Source: Candidatus Woesearchaeota archaeon
Lineage (GTDB): Archaea; Nanobdellota; Nanobdellia; Woesearchaeales; JABIAG01
Length of the DNA: 64,000 nt
Reading direction: 5' to 3'
NCBI GenBank assembly: GCA_018653365.1
Contig: JABIAG010000001.1
Location: forward strand, 514,951-578,950
Shown: positions 9,237 through 19,456 of the stretch, one piece after another
How the letters are laid out: each line of letters starts with the position of its first letter
How positions within the stretch are numbered: the first letter of the stretch is position 1
Translations under genes and position numbers: made by a program
The notes under the pieces: generated by a model
What the model was told of the DNA's origin: nothing
Database searches by the model: none
What the model saw: the letters and a program-made list of their open reading frames with translations, nothing else

Positions 9237-11663
9237 TTATTTAAAAAACTTATTCAGATTTTCTTGTTTATGATCTGAAGTAATGTCCTCTTTTTTGAAA
9301 CCTAGTACCTCAAAAATCTTCTCAACGGCAGGAATAACCTGGTTATTAATGTAATATTCAGCATCATATTCGCCTTGTTTTAATTCTTCAGGCAGCCTTG
9401 CTTTATCTCTAATAATACCTGCAACTTCAGTGATAACATAACTAACTCTTGTTCCTGCACCAACATCAACACCCTTGCTTTTCATTCGTTTAGCAACAGC
9501 AACGTGAGGACCAATAGCATCATATTCATCCAATTCTTTTGATAATCTTGTATGAATTATAACATCTTCATTTTTAATTTTCTTTTCCTTTAAATCATCC
9601 AAAACATCCTTAACATAATTCAAAGCCTTATCTTTATCTTTTTTCTCAAGAACTATTCTTAGAACGGCTTCTTGAGTTTGTTTAGCAATTGGAGAAACGT
9701 TTCTTCTAACTGCCTCAAAACCAGTAACTTTTAATTTATTTTTCTCATTTAAAAGAGCATAACGCTTTTTAGCACCATACGCACCCTGTTTAGCAGAAAC
9801 AAATATCCCTCGCGGGTAGTGTCCCTCATACTCTAACTCCATTAATTCAGGAAGTTCAGTGTTGATATTATCCACTAATTTCAGGGCAGACTCCTTAGGT
9901 TTGCCATCAAGTGTGATGAAAATAGAATCAGTATCCGAATAAATAATCTGAAAACCATTATTAGAGGCTTCATCAATTACTTTCTTAATATAATGCCTAC
10001 CTAGTGAAGTAACAGTTTCTGCACACTCTAAACAATACCATCTCGCACCAAAAAAGCCAAGATAACCATAAAACGAGTTAGATAATAACTTAAGAGTTCC
10101 AACTCTTGCCTTTAACAAAACATCTTCTGGATTCTGTTTAAGTAATTCTTTAATACGCATTCTTCTACGAACTAATTCCTCTAAAATTTGAGAAATAAAA
10201 CCTGGCTTGTTGGTACAAAACCAAATGTCTTTATTGTCTGGGTTCTGATTAGCTTTATCTTTACAACATTCACAATTTAATGCGCCTGGAGAGATGTTAT
10301 GAGAGGTAATAATTGTGGGGTACAGACTTCTGAAATCAAAAATAACAATGTCATCATACAATCCGGGTTTGGGTTCAAAAACAAATGCTCCCTGAAATCG
10401 AGTTGTTTGTCGACCCATAACCTCATTGTGGCCTGGTTTGTTTAAAATCAGTTCATTGAAATTCTTAGTTTGTTTTATAATAAATGCTTCAACTAATTGT
10501 GAAAAACCTTTTTGATTAACCTCATAAGGAGTAAGATTAGTAATTTTAACCATTTCAACAATGTTAGGGAATATAGTTTCCATTAACTTAAAAGTTAATT
10601 TAGCATCTTGTAAATTATACTTAGCAAAAGTTGAAAGTTTTTCAGGATCATTATCCCAAACTTCAGCCAAATTATCTAAATCAACATCATGCTTTTTTTC
10701 ATTTAAAATTTCAGAAGCAACATCATCCAAACTAAAACTATCAGTATCTAAAGTTCTTCCCATAACACGTCTAATAAACTTAATTATGTCAATGTGGGGA
10801 ATACCCCAAATGTTTGCTTTCTCATCTCTTACAGTTAATTCAGAGCCATCAACACCTAATTTTAACTTAATTTTGTGATGTTTTGCTCGAGTTTTAATGT
10901 ATGGGAAGTCAAAACCATCAGAATAATACCCTGTTATAATATCTGGATTTAATTGTTTTATGATTTCTTGAAAACGCATTAATAAACTAGCTTCACCATC
11001 AACAAACTCCACATCTTTATTATCCTTAAAAGGTTTCCAGGTAATAACTTTTTTGAACTTTTTTGAATAAAGTGCAATCATCAAAATAGGATGCTCTTCA
11101 GGAATAAACCTTTTTCCTAATGGATTATAAGTTTCAATATCTATTGCAAGAACATTAAGATCTGTTAAAGGGGTGTCAGTACCCTCAAGAGATTGAATTT
11201 CAAAACAAGGGATGTTTAGATTAAAAGGCACTTTTTTAACTTCAGCTTCTAACCTGTTTAAAGGCGTTATTCCTTTATCGAGTAAGTACTTTTGTGTAAA
11301 CTTAATATCATATTCAAATGTGTTTAAAGTCGCGTCCTTGATGGCATTTCTTACTTTGGGAATGTCTCTTGGAAGTTGGCAGGTAATCTTAATTAATGCT
11401 CTTTCCTGTCCTAAAACATTTTTTTTAACTTGCTTAACACTAACTACCTTAATAGTTCTACCTTCTTCCTCAAATGAAAGCTTAGAAATCTTATCAGTTA
11501 CCTCAATATTATCTACTTCAGCATAAAAATAAGGCTGAAACGTTCTATCTATCAAACACACCTTTTCACCTTTGTCTGTTTTCCCAATTAAATGAATTAC
11601 TGGTTTGTCATCTAATACTTTATACAAAACATCTAAAGGAAAAAAGCTAATTTTCATATTCAT
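9237..11663 (-). CDS. polB: family B DNA polymerase
   Basis: LAIDIETYN exonuclease motif, DFRSLYPTIITSHNISP, SNSFYGYLGF, YSDTDSIFI. Confidence 0.97.
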   Translation of the reverse strand: MNMKISFFPLDVLYKVLDDKPVIHLIGKTDKGEKVCLIDRTFQPYFYAEVDNIEVTDKISKLSFEEEGRTIKVVSVKQVKKNVLGQERALIKITCQLPRDIPKVRNAIKDATLNTFEYDIKFTQKYLLDKGITPLNRLEAEVKKVPFNLNIPCFEIQSLEGTDTPLTDLNVLAIDIETYNPLGKRFIPEEHPILMIALYSKKFKKVITWKPFKDNKDVEFVDGEASLLMRFQEIIKQLNPDIITGYYSDGFDFPYIKTRAKHHKIKLKLGVDGSELTVRDEKANIWGIPHIDIIKFIRRVMGRTLDTDSFSLDDVASEILNEKKHDVDLDNLAEVWDNDPEKLSTFAKYNLQDAKLTFKLMETIFPNIVEMVKITNLTPYEVNQKGFSQLVEAFIIKQTKNFNELILNKPGHNEVMGRQTTRFQGAFVFEPKPGLYDDIVIFDFRSLYPTIITSHNISPGALNCECCKDKANQNPDNKDIWFCTNKPGFISQILEELVRRRMRIKELLKQNPEDVLLKARVGTLKLLSNSFYGYLGFFGARWYCLECAETVTSLGRHYIKKVIDEASNNGFQIIYSDTDSIFITLDGKPKESALKLVDNINTELPELMELEYEGHYPRGIFVSAKQGAYGAKKRYALLNEKNKLKVTGFEAVRRNVSPIAKQTQEAVLRIVLEKKDKDKALNYVKDVLDDLKEKKIKNEDVIIHTRLSKELDEYDAIGPHVAVAKRMKSKGVDVGAGTRVSYVITEVAGIIRDKARLPEELKQGEYDAEYYINNQVIPAVEKIFEVLGFKKEDITSDHKQENLNKFFK

Positions 11664-11769
11664 TTAATAGTAACTGTGTATAAAAAGATTGTGGATATTT
11701 AAGATTGTGCAGGATTACTCTCTTATTCAACACTAACTTTAAATACTTCTGCAAATAAGGTTTTGTAAA

Positions 11770-12645
11770 ATGTATGATCTAGTAATTGTTGGAGGGGGAA
11801 TTGCAGGTATTTCAGCAGCAATATATGCAAAAAGATATGACCTGAATTTTGTGATGGTCGCAAAAGATGTTGGAGGAATGTTATTAGAAATAAGTAAAGT
11901 GCACAATTATCCTGCATATGATGGAAAAACCGGACCAGAAATGGTAACCGAACTAAAAAAACAAATTAGTGATGTTGATGTTATACGAGATCAGGTAATC
12001 AAAATAGAAAAAGGATTTAAAATAGGTTTAGAAAATGGAATGAAATTACGATCAAAAAATGTAATATTAGCAACAGGAACACACAAAAAACATCTAAAGT
12101 TAGATGGCGAAAAACGATTTTTAGGAAAAGGAATTTCTTATTGTGCAACATGTGATGCTCCAATGTTTACAGGAAAACACGTAGTTGTTTATGGAGGAGG
12201 AAATGCGGCAGCATATTCTGCAATGGTACTCTCACCGTATGCTAAATCAATAACAATGATATGCAGAAGCAAATTTAAAATCGACGCAGAAACAAGAAAA
12301 AAACTAAAGAAAAAAGAAATTAAATTAGTTATTGGGAAAAAAATAACTAAATTAAATGGAGAAAACTTTCTTGAAGAAATAGAACTAGATGATTCTCAGA
12401 AGATTAAATGTTCAGGACTGTTTGTAAATATAGGCAGTGTTCCAACAACAGAAATGTTAAATGGATTGGGTTTGAAACATGATAAACAAGGATTTCTAAA
12501 AACTGATTGTCTAATGAAGACTTCGGTTGAAGGAGTGTACGCAATAGGAGATGTAGTAAGTAAACAATTTAGACAATTAGTAACAGCAGCAGCAGACGGT
12601 GCTAGAGCAGTTAATGCAATATATACGCTTAACGATTCAAAATAG
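11770..12645 (+). CDS. trxB: thioredoxin reductase
   Basis: GGGIAGISAAIYAKR, SYCATCDAP (CxxC), GDVVSKQFRQLVTAAADGARA. Confidence 0.93.
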   Translation: MYDLVIVGGGIAGISAAIYAKRYDLNFVMVAKDVGGMLLEISKVHNYPAYDGKTGPEMVTELKKQISDVDVIRDQVIKIEKGFKIGLENGMKLRSKNVILATGTHKKHLKLDGEKRFLGKGISYCATCDAPMFTGKHVVVYGGGNAAAYSAMVLSPYAKSITMICRSKFKIDAETRKKLKKKEIKLVIGKKITKLNGENFLEEIELDDSQKIKCSGLFVNIGSVPTTEMLNGLGLKHDKQGFLKTDCLMKTSVEGVYAIGDVVSKQFRQLVTAAADGARAVNAIYTLNDSK

Positions 12646-13168
12646 AATTAATTAATTCAATACTATACTGAAGATTTGCCTTTCTATCCTTTTGAACTTG
12701 CTCAAATAATTCTTCAATTTGTTCTGTTTGTAAAACAATCAATTCTTGCTTTTCTTCTAAAGAAATATCCAACGCATTAATCTTATCAATTTGTTGTTGA
12801 ATAACCTGATTCTTAGCATCAACAATAGAGGTAGATTCTAATAATTTATCAATCTCTTCTCGAGATAGTTCTGTTGCTCTTCCCTCAGTAGTTCTATTCA
12901 TTGAAAACAAACCTAGTGAAGCAACAATAACAGCTAAAATTATGATTACTGTAATAACAGACTTCATTGGAAAACCAAAATTCTTAGAACGATACTCCTT
13001 AGTTTTGGGACGTCTAACTTTAGTATGGGTTTTCATCCCACCAGAATTAATTAAAGCCCTATTAATTATAAACTCCTGATGTCCTGCCTTTTTCAACGAA
13101 CTACGAATATATTCATCACTAAATCCTTTAGATCTACACAACTTAATGTACGAGAGTAATTTATCCAT
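12629..13168 (-). CDS. single-TM protein with N-terminal helical module and coiled coil
   Basis: N-term LLSYIKLCRSKGFSDEYIRSSLKKAG; TM SVITVIIILAVIVASLGLF. Confidence 0.75.
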   Translation of the reverse strand: MDKLLSYIKLCRSKGFSDEYIRSSLKKAGHQEFIINRALINSGGMKTHTKVRRPKTKEYRSKNFGFPMKSVITVIIILAVIVASLGLFSMNRTTEGRATELSREEIDKLLESTSIVDAKNQVIQQQIDKINALDISLEEKQELIVLQTEQIEELFEQVQKDRKANLQYSIELINSILNR

Positions 13169-13191
13169 AGTTTATTTTTGTATAACTTGTA

Positions 13192-13265
13192 TTTAAATGT
13201 ATCTGTGTTTTTAGATACATTTAAGTTCAGAACGTAGTGATGTTGTTTAAATGTATCTGTGTTTT
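13192..13265. repeat. 12-bp inverted repeat plus 20-bp direct repeat of one arm
   Basis: TTAAATGTATCT-GTGTTTTT-AGATACATTTAA at 13193-13224; TTTAAATGTATCTGTGTTTT at 13192-13211 and 13246-13265. Confidence 0.85.
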
Positions 13266-13272
13266 ATTAAGA

Positions 13273-13752
13273 TTATTGTGTTATGTAATTATCTGGATTC
13301 TCAAAAAAACTAACTAGCACGTCAAGTATTTGTGATGCTATACTAAAGTTTTCAATTACTGACTGAGAAACCGGACTTGAAAATTTAACTCCTACGCGAT
13401 CATTTGCTGCCCAGGTTTCAAGTTGAGCATAACTTTCCAACTCTGCAACTTTTTGACGTGTTGTAGGGGTTCTAACGCGATCATAAAATTCAAAAGCCAC
13501 TTCTCCCATGCGAGGAACGTGCTCTCGCAAACAAAAACCCAGGTTAAACATTTGTTGGGTAAGGACCTCTCGCCTTAGCGGAATGTTTTTTTCAAGGCGT
13601 ATTGCTGGCTGAAAATCACGACATAAATAATTAACTTCAGCATTATCATTATTGTACCCTGTAATCTCTCTGTCCCGTCCGTTAATTCTCATAACCTGCA
13701 TTTTTAGAGGGAATCTAATTTGTTTTAAAAAGATTTCTTGAAAACGAACCAT
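13273..13752 (-). CDS. hypothetical R-rich protein
   Basis: ORF. Confidence 0.65.
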   Translation of the reverse strand: MVRFQEIFLKQIRFPLKMQVMRINGRDREITGYNNDNAEVNYLCRDFQPAIRLEKNIPLRREVLTQQMFNLGFCLREHVPRMGEVAFEFYDRVRTPTTRQKVAELESYAQLETWAANDRVGVKFSSPVSQSVIENFSIASQILDVLVSFFENPDNYITQ

Positions 13753-13780
13753 TTAAATAGGTAAAGTTCTGAGGAATAAC

Positions 13781-14329
13781 ATGGCACAACACAAAAATCA
13801 AAGAGTAGCAGTCTTCGTAGACGTACAAAACATGTACTATTCAGCAAAACAATTATACAAGTCTAAAGTTAACTTTGCAAAAATATTATCTGATGGTGTA
13901 GCAGGAAGACAACTAGTAAGAGCTTTCGCATACGCAATTTCAGCAGATGTTGGTAAAGAAGAAGAATTTCACGAAGCACTATCAAGAATAGGATATGAAG
14001 TAAAACTAAAAGACCTACAAATATTCTACGGCGGAGCTAAAAAGGGAGATTGGGATGTTGGCATAGCAATGGACGTCCTAAAAATGGCAAACAAAGTAGA
14101 CGTAATCATACTAGTTTCTGGAGATGGAGATTTTAAAGAATTACTAGAATACGTAAAACATCAAGGATGTAGAACCGAAGTAATGGCGTTTGATAAAACA
14201 GCATCTTCAAAAATAAAAACCGAAGCAGGACAATTCACAGATTTAGGAAGCTCAAAAAAATATTTAATACCTAATAGAACAGTGGTTAAACAAAATGGAA
14301 AACCTAACCCCGGGAAAATTCAAAAGTAA
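13781..14329 (+). CDS. NYN domain (LabA/DUF88-like) putative ribonuclease
   Basis: VAVFVDVQNMYY, VIILVSGDGDFKELLEYVKHQGCRTEVMAF. Confidence 0.9.
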   Translation: MAQHKNQRVAVFVDVQNMYYSAKQLYKSKVNFAKILSDGVAGRQLVRAFAYAISADVGKEEEFHEALSRIGYEVKLKDLQIFYGGAKKGDWDVGIAMDVLKMANKVDVIILVSGDGDFKELLEYVKHQGCRTEVMAFDKTASSKIKTEAGQFTDLGSSKKYLIPNRTVVKQNGKPNPGKIQK

Positions 14330-14609
14330 AATAAAAACTGGAAGCACAGTAGTTGAGTTCTGGGCAGAGTGGTGTCGCCCATGTAAACAAATGTCTAAAG
14401 TATTTGACGAACTAGAAAAAAAGTTTGCAAAAAAAGTGAAATTTGGACGAGTAAACGTAGACACACATTCTAAACTCGCATCAGAACAAGTAATAGTATC
14501 AATACCCACATTTATCCTCTACAAAAGCGGAAAAGAGGTAGAAAGATTAGTGGGAATTGTTCCAAAAGAAGTTCTAGAAAACGAAATAACTGAACGAATA
14601 AAAAAATGA
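14295..14609 (+). CDS. thioredoxin
   Basis: VVEFWAEWCRPCKQM (WCxPC), IPTFILYKSGKEV. Confidence 0.93.
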   Translation: MENLTPGKFKSKIKTGSTVVEFWAEWCRPCKQMSKVFDELEKKFAKKVKFGRVNVDTHSKLASEQVIVSIPTFILYKSGKEVERLVGIVPKEVLENEITERIKK

Positions 14610-15223
14610 AAATATTTGTTAACTTTAAAACATATAAGCAAGGAAGTGGATTGAACGCTCTTAAATTAATGAGAAAACTTCAGAAAGCAAAGACAGATGT
14701 TACTTTCTGTTTACAACCTGGAGATGTACATCTAAGTAATAAAGTGCGTAAACCAGTATGGGCACAACATGTAGATGCAGTAAAGTGCGGACAATCTACC
14801 GGATGGATACTGCCTGAAAATATGAAACAAAATGGGGCGTCTGGAGTGTTAATAAACCATTCTGAACACAAAGCTAAAGATATTGGAAAAATCGTTGCTA
14901 GATGTAAAGAAGCTGCATTACAAACGATGATATTAGTACCCACTGCATCAGAAGTTCTAAAAGTTAAAAAATTCAATCCAGATTACATAGGAGTAGAACC
15001 TCCAGAATTTATTGGAAGTAAAACACATTCAGTAACATCAAAACCAAACATAATATCACATGCAGTAAAGAACGCAGGTATGATTCCATTAATAGTTGGA
15101 GCAGGAATAAAATCAGAACATGATATTATTGTTGCCAAAACTCTTGGTGCAAAAGGAGTACTAGTAGCATCAGCAATTGTTAAATCTACAAGACCTTTGG
15201 AAGCGCTGAAGAAACTTTACTGA
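14606..15223 (+). CDS. tpiA: triosephosphate isomerase, archaeal type
   Basis: FVNFKTYKQG, GVLINHSEHK, YIGVEPPEFIG, VGAGIKSEHDI. Confidence 0.93.
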   Translation: MKIFVNFKTYKQGSGLNALKLMRKLQKAKTDVTFCLQPGDVHLSNKVRKPVWAQHVDAVKCGQSTGWILPENMKQNGASGVLINHSEHKAKDIGKIVARCKEAALQTMILVPTASEVLKVKKFNPDYIGVEPPEFIGSKTHSVTSKPNIISHAVKNAGMIPLIVGAGIKSEHDIIVAKTLGAKGVLVASAIVKSTRPLEALKKLY

Positions 15224-15900
15224 ACAATAACACTAAACGTAACAAAACCATACGCATTTTCTAAATTACCATAATTAGCAGCATTACACTCATCAATAGC
15301 CATTCCTCCTGCAGTGGGTTTAGTAGTACATTCTACAGGGAAAGTATCCCCATCACCATTACAAACACACACATTATAGAAATACTGACCAATACCTGCA
15401 TAGAATTCATTCTGTTTAGGTTGAACCCCGAAATTAATAGCCTTAACCTCATTCTCTCTAATATTAAACTTTTGTGCAATAGAAAACCCTCCTAATGGAT
15501 TAAATTCAGGGATTATGAGTGCCTCTCTTAACGCACCACTCTTACAGGCATCAGTAGTACAAATCTCTGCACCACTCTTCTTAATGGCCTTATTAAAAGA
15601 AATAATCACATGAAATGATTCATTTCCTTGAGTAACAAAAGGATCATTCTTAACACCCAAATTAAAAATAGTTAGGTCTTTAGCTCTCCCCCCTTTAGTA
15701 CTTGAAGGAATTTCAACAATTTTACCTGAAGAAAGCGCTTTCTCTAATTGATCCTGAGTTTGTTGCGTAATTCCCGGTAAATGAGCATCAGCCGTGTTAA
15801 CAACGTTAAATGCAATAGTAACACCTAATCCCAGAATAACCAATGAGATAATAATGATTACAACCTGATTAATCGCAATAGATATCCCTTTATTATTCAT
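15217..15900 (-). CDS. pilin-like protein with class III-like signal
   Basis: N-term MNNKGISIAINQVVIIIISLVILGLGVTIAFNVV. Confidence 0.7.
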   Translation of the reverse strand: MNNKGISIAINQVVIIIISLVILGLGVTIAFNVVNTADAHLPGITQQTQDQLEKALSSGKIVEIPSSTKGGRAKDLTIFNLGVKNDPFVTQGNESFHVIISFNKAIKKSGAEICTTDACKSGALREALIIPEFNPLGGFSIAQKFNIRENEVKAINFGVQPKQNEFYAGIGQYFYNVCVCNGDGDTFPVECTTKPTAGGMAIDECNAANYGNLENAYGFVTFSVIVQ

Positions 15901-15934
15901 AATAATTTATTATGCGGGTAGTATTTAAATTTTG

Positions 15935-16945
15935 TTAAAAAAGTCTAGTATATGAAATATGAAATCTTACTTCTGTTTGGTATGCATCATGTTCATCGGA
16001 GTTATCAGAATCTTCAGGGAATCTTCCACCTGTAACTCGCATAGAAAATGCACTTTTGCCCTTGTTTTCACGAGAAAGACTAACTCCCCCAAAACATGTT
16101 CTATCACCATTTAACGGTATTCTTGAATTTGCTCTGAGATACCATTGTTCGCTTAAAGCCTCTTCAAGACTCATGCAAAGAAATGTGTCGGAGTTTTCTT
16201 GGGTTTGTTCAACAGTAAGTTCATCCCATTCAACTTTCAACATATTAAAACTTCTTAAACGACCATAAACTACTGCCTCAAAACCATCAGTTCTAGGTTT
16301 AAATTTGATTCCGCCCTTAATCGAATAGGTTTTACCAAATTCTCCATCCTCTCGCGAATATCTTGTAGCGGTTTCGTCTGCTAAAGCATCCTCTCTTGCT
16401 TTTTCAGCAAGAGTGGGAGGTAGTTTATCGGGATTCACTTCAGGTTTTCCTTCCTCACCAAACATCTCTATTTCCCACTTAAATAAACTACCAATATCTC
16501 TAATTAAATCACCAGTTTCTAAATCAACTCTCATTCCAGGAAGAGCATCTTCAGCCCAATCCTTAACTAAGTTCTCTGCATCTTCTTCATCTTGTCTTAA
16601 AAATAAGTCATCCCGAGGATGATATCCTGGTTGAGTTCTATTCCAAATTTCAGATTGGAGAATTAAAACACGACCATCAACACGATCATAAGATTCTTGA
16701 ACCTGAAGGTGGAACTCACGTTCAAAAGCAGCAGGTAGTTCTGGAATATCCGCAGAAAGAGTTTCAGGTAAACGATTAAGATTAAACCACAACCGTTTAA
16801 ATCTTTCACTCATACTTAAATTATCACGATCCTCAAGAACATATGCTGGAACTTTATCTTTTGGCTCAACCGTTTCTTGTGCAGTAGCACACGCTCCAAC
16901 TAGAGCAGCACCAGCCAACATCCATCTTAGTTTTGGTCTAAACAT
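15935..16945 (-). CDS. putative lipoprotein, beta-rich C-terminus
   Basis: N-term signal RWMLAGAALVGAC then ATAQ; alternating C-terminal strands ending ISYTRLF. Confidence 0.75.
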   Translation of the reverse strand: MFRPKLRWMLAGAALVGACATAQETVEPKDKVPAYVLEDRDNLSMSERFKRLWFNLNRLPETLSADIPELPAAFEREFHLQVQESYDRVDGRVLILQSEIWNRTQPGYHPRDDLFLRQDEEDAENLVKDWAEDALPGMRVDLETGDLIRDIGSLFKWEIEMFGEEGKPEVNPDKLPPTLAEKAREDALADETATRYSREDGEFGKTYSIKGGIKFKPRTDGFEAVVYGRLRSFNMLKVEWDELTVEQTQENSDTFLCMSLEEALSEQWYLRANSRIPLNGDRTCFGGVSLSRENKGKSAFSMRVTGGRFPEDSDNSDEHDAYQTEVRFHISYTRLF

Positions 16946-17036
16946 TACTATCTGAGAAATAATAATGATAATACTACTATAAAAACATTTGTATTATAAA
17001 AATTATAAAGAAAAAAGAAAAAAAATTAAGTAGAAT

Positions 17037-17822
17037 TTATTCGACTTCAATAAAAACAGTTCTACTAACGTCGTCACTAAACTTCAAATTACAAGCATAC
17101 TTGCCTGGAATTGTAGAGCCATTGATTTTTAATCGAGCAGGAATACTTTTAGTATCTCCTGGAGCAACACTACCAACTGCAGTTTGTAAGTCATAAGTAA
17201 ATCCTGAAGGAGAACAGGTTAACAAATCACTACTTCCAGATTCACAATTAGTGCCTGTAGTCCAGGTACAACTTCTATAGTTTTCACAAAATGCTTTTTT
17301 ATCTGCGTTATCTAAATTAGCCCATGTTTCGGCTGCCGCAGCATTAGTGTCTTTCGTATTAGGAAGTGCGATGTCTTCACATTTAGTAAGATTAGATTGT
17401 CCACCAGTACAAGGAGTTAATTGAAATGACAAACTTGGAATTGTAACTGCAGTAGCCCCATTAGTACAAAGAAAGTCTGCATCACAATCATCGTTTTGTC
17501 CAGTATACATATCACTACATGCAGCACCAGTAAAAGCACCACTAGTACTAATAGTAGTGGCTGAAGGATTATATATTTTAAGTTCCATAAGAGTCTCAGT
17601 TTTCTTACTTAATTGTAAGGTATTTCTTCCACCAGGAAGAGTAATTGGTTGAGATGATGTTGGTTCTGGGGTTTCTTCATTAATAGTTAGTTGAGAAGAA
17701 ACATCTCTAAATTTACTGACAGCAAATCCAATAACTAGACCTAATACTGCCAGAGCAATAATTAGAATTACAATAGCATTAACAGAAAGTTCTAAAGCAC
17801 CTTTTTTATTCATTGTACACAC
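17037..17822 (-). CDS. pilin-like protein with Cys-rich insertion
   Basis: MNKKGALELSVNAIVILIIALAVLGLVIGFAVSKFRDVS, paralogous to 18193..18699. Confidence 0.8.
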   Translation of the reverse strand: MCTMNKKGALELSVNAIVILIIALAVLGLVIGFAVSKFRDVSSQLTINEETPEPTSSQPITLPGGRNTLQLSKKTETLMELKIYNPSATTISTSGAFTGAACSDMYTGQNDDCDADFLCTNGATAVTIPSLSFQLTPCTGGQSNLTKCEDIALPNTKDTNAAAAETWANLDNADKKAFCENYRSCTWTTGTNCESGSSDLLTCSPSGFTYDLQTAVGSVAPGDTKSIPARLKINGSTIPGKYACNLKFSDDVSRTVFIEVE

Positions 17823-17891
17823 CTCGTAAATATGTTAAGAATAAAATTGTAGTGCTGCTATATAAATATATTGGTTTAAAGAAAAAATGCT

Positions 17892-17912
17892 CAAAAATCT
17901 TTTTGATTTTTG
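17892..17912 (-). terminator. hairpin followed by T-run on minus strand
   Basis: CAAAAATC-TTTTT-GATTTTTG; minus strand continues AGCATTTTTTC; downstream of 17941..18180. Confidence 0.45.
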
Positions 17913-17940
17913 GCACCCATAAATGGGAAAAATAAAAAAA

Positions 17941-18180
17941 TTATTTAACTTTTTTAATTTCGTAGCCCTTAACAATTATACGAACTAACAATAGTAATAA
18001 TACTATTCCACCAATCATCCAAAGGATGCCAGCAAAAACATCATAAACTATTGCTGCTTTGTAAACCCCATAAATCATGAGTACAAAACCAATCCATAAA
18101 AATTTGTTAAGTACAAGTTTGAAAACCTCAAACTCTTGAGCGGCATTTAACTTCCTCTTTTTTTTGCCTCTTTTAAACAT
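17941..18180 (-). CDS. small membrane protein, 79 aa
   Basis: ORF between two pilin-like genes; two TM stretches. Confidence 0.65.
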   Translation of the reverse strand: MFKRGKKKRKLNAAQEFEVFKLVLNKFLWIGFVLMIYGVYKAAIVYDVFAGILWMIGGIVLLLLLVRIIVKGYEIKKVK

Positions 18181-18192
18181 TATTTCACCCCT

Positions 18193-18699
18193 TTATTTAA
18201 TATCAACAAATACTGTGTCAGTTATAGTTCCATTAACTGAATTGCTCATTACAACTTGTCCAATTTGCATTGTACATGACCTTTGACCGGTTGCTTCTGT
18301 ACCTTCAACTTCAACTCTAACTGGCAGTTCTTTAACAGTACCTGCAGCAATAGTCATAGCTGGTGCAGTAAAAGTACCACTTGCTAAATTACTTGGTGCA
18401 CAAGTAAAACTTATTGCAGAAGCATTGACATCATCGACTCCAGCATTATAAACACTAATAGCCATTGTTCTAACCTTATTCTTTTCTAAAGACAAAGTAC
18501 TAACGCCACCAGGTAAAACAATCGGTTGAGAAGCAGTAGCTTCTGGAGTTTCCTCTGTAGTACCAATTTGGCCAGAAACATCCCTAAATTTACTAACAGC
18601 AAAACCAATTACTAATCCCAAAATAGCTAGAGCAATAATTAAAATAACAATAGCATTAACAGAAAGTTCTAAGCTCCCTTTTTTATTCATTATATCCAC
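18193..18699 (-). CDS. pilin-like protein
   Basis: MNKKGSLELSVNAIVILIIALAILGLVIGFAVSKFRDVS. Confidence 0.8.
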   Translation of the reverse strand: MDIMNKKGSLELSVNAIVILIIALAILGLVIGFAVSKFRDVSGQIGTTEETPEATASQPIVLPGGVSTLSLEKNKVRTMAISVYNAGVDDVNASAISFTCAPSNLASGTFTAPAMTIAAGTVKELPVRVEVEGTEATGQRSCTMQIGQVVMSNSVNGTITDTVFVDIK

Positions 18700-18823
18700 C
18701 TCTCATGTTTAATAGTTCAAACTTGATACTCCATAATTAGAGAAATAATATATAAATGTTTCGTTATAGTCAGAGCATAAGAAAGAGTAAACTTTATAAA
18801 CCGGATCTAAGTTTTGCTTTATT

Positions 18824-19456
18824 ATGGCAAAAACAAGGAAGTTTTCAGCATACAGAAGTTTAGACAAACCATATACTCGTACTTCAAAGTATCGGGCTAA
18901 ATCTTATATTCGTATGACAAAAAATCCTCGAATTGTAAGATGGCACATGGGAAGTCCACAAAAAAAATATGCTTACGTTTACAAATTAATTTCTAAAGAA
19001 GCACTACAAATAAGAGATTTAGCAATAGAGAGTTGTAGAACAGTAGTTAATAGACATTTAGAAAAATATATTGGAAAAGAAAATTACTATTTACACTTAA
19101 GACTATATCCTCATCACATAATTAGAGAACACGCACTAGCTTCTGGAGCAGGAGCAGATAGAATGTCCTCAGGAATGGCACGACCATTTGGAAAACCAGT
19201 ACACATTGCTGCACAACTAAAAAAACCCGGACAAACCTTATTTGAGGTATTTGTTAATAAATCAGGATTGGCTGAAGCAAAAAAAGCAATGAACAAAGGT
19301 AAAACAAAATTACCTGGAACTTACACAATCCAATTCGAAAAAGTAGAAGTAAAAGAAGTTACTGTTAAAGCAGCAAACAAAATCAAAGTACAAAAAGCTG
19401 TTGAAGAAAAAGCACAGGCTGTAAAAGCAGCAAAAAAAACTATTGCGGCTGAATAA
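18824..19456 (+). CDS. rpl10e: ribosomal protein L10e (uL16)
   Basis: RKFSAYRSLDKPYTRTSKYRAKSYI, LYPHHIIREHALASGAGADRMSSGMARPFGKP. Confidence 0.96.
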   Translation: MAKTRKFSAYRSLDKPYTRTSKYRAKSYIRMTKNPRIVRWHMGSPQKKYAYVYKLISKEALQIRDLAIESCRTVVNRHLEKYIGKENYYLHLRLYPHHIIREHALASGAGADRMSSGMARPFGKPVHIAAQLKKPGQTLFEVFVNKSGLAEAKKAMNKGKTKLPGTYTIQFEKVEVKEVTVKAANKIKVQKAVEEKAQAVKAAKKTIAAE

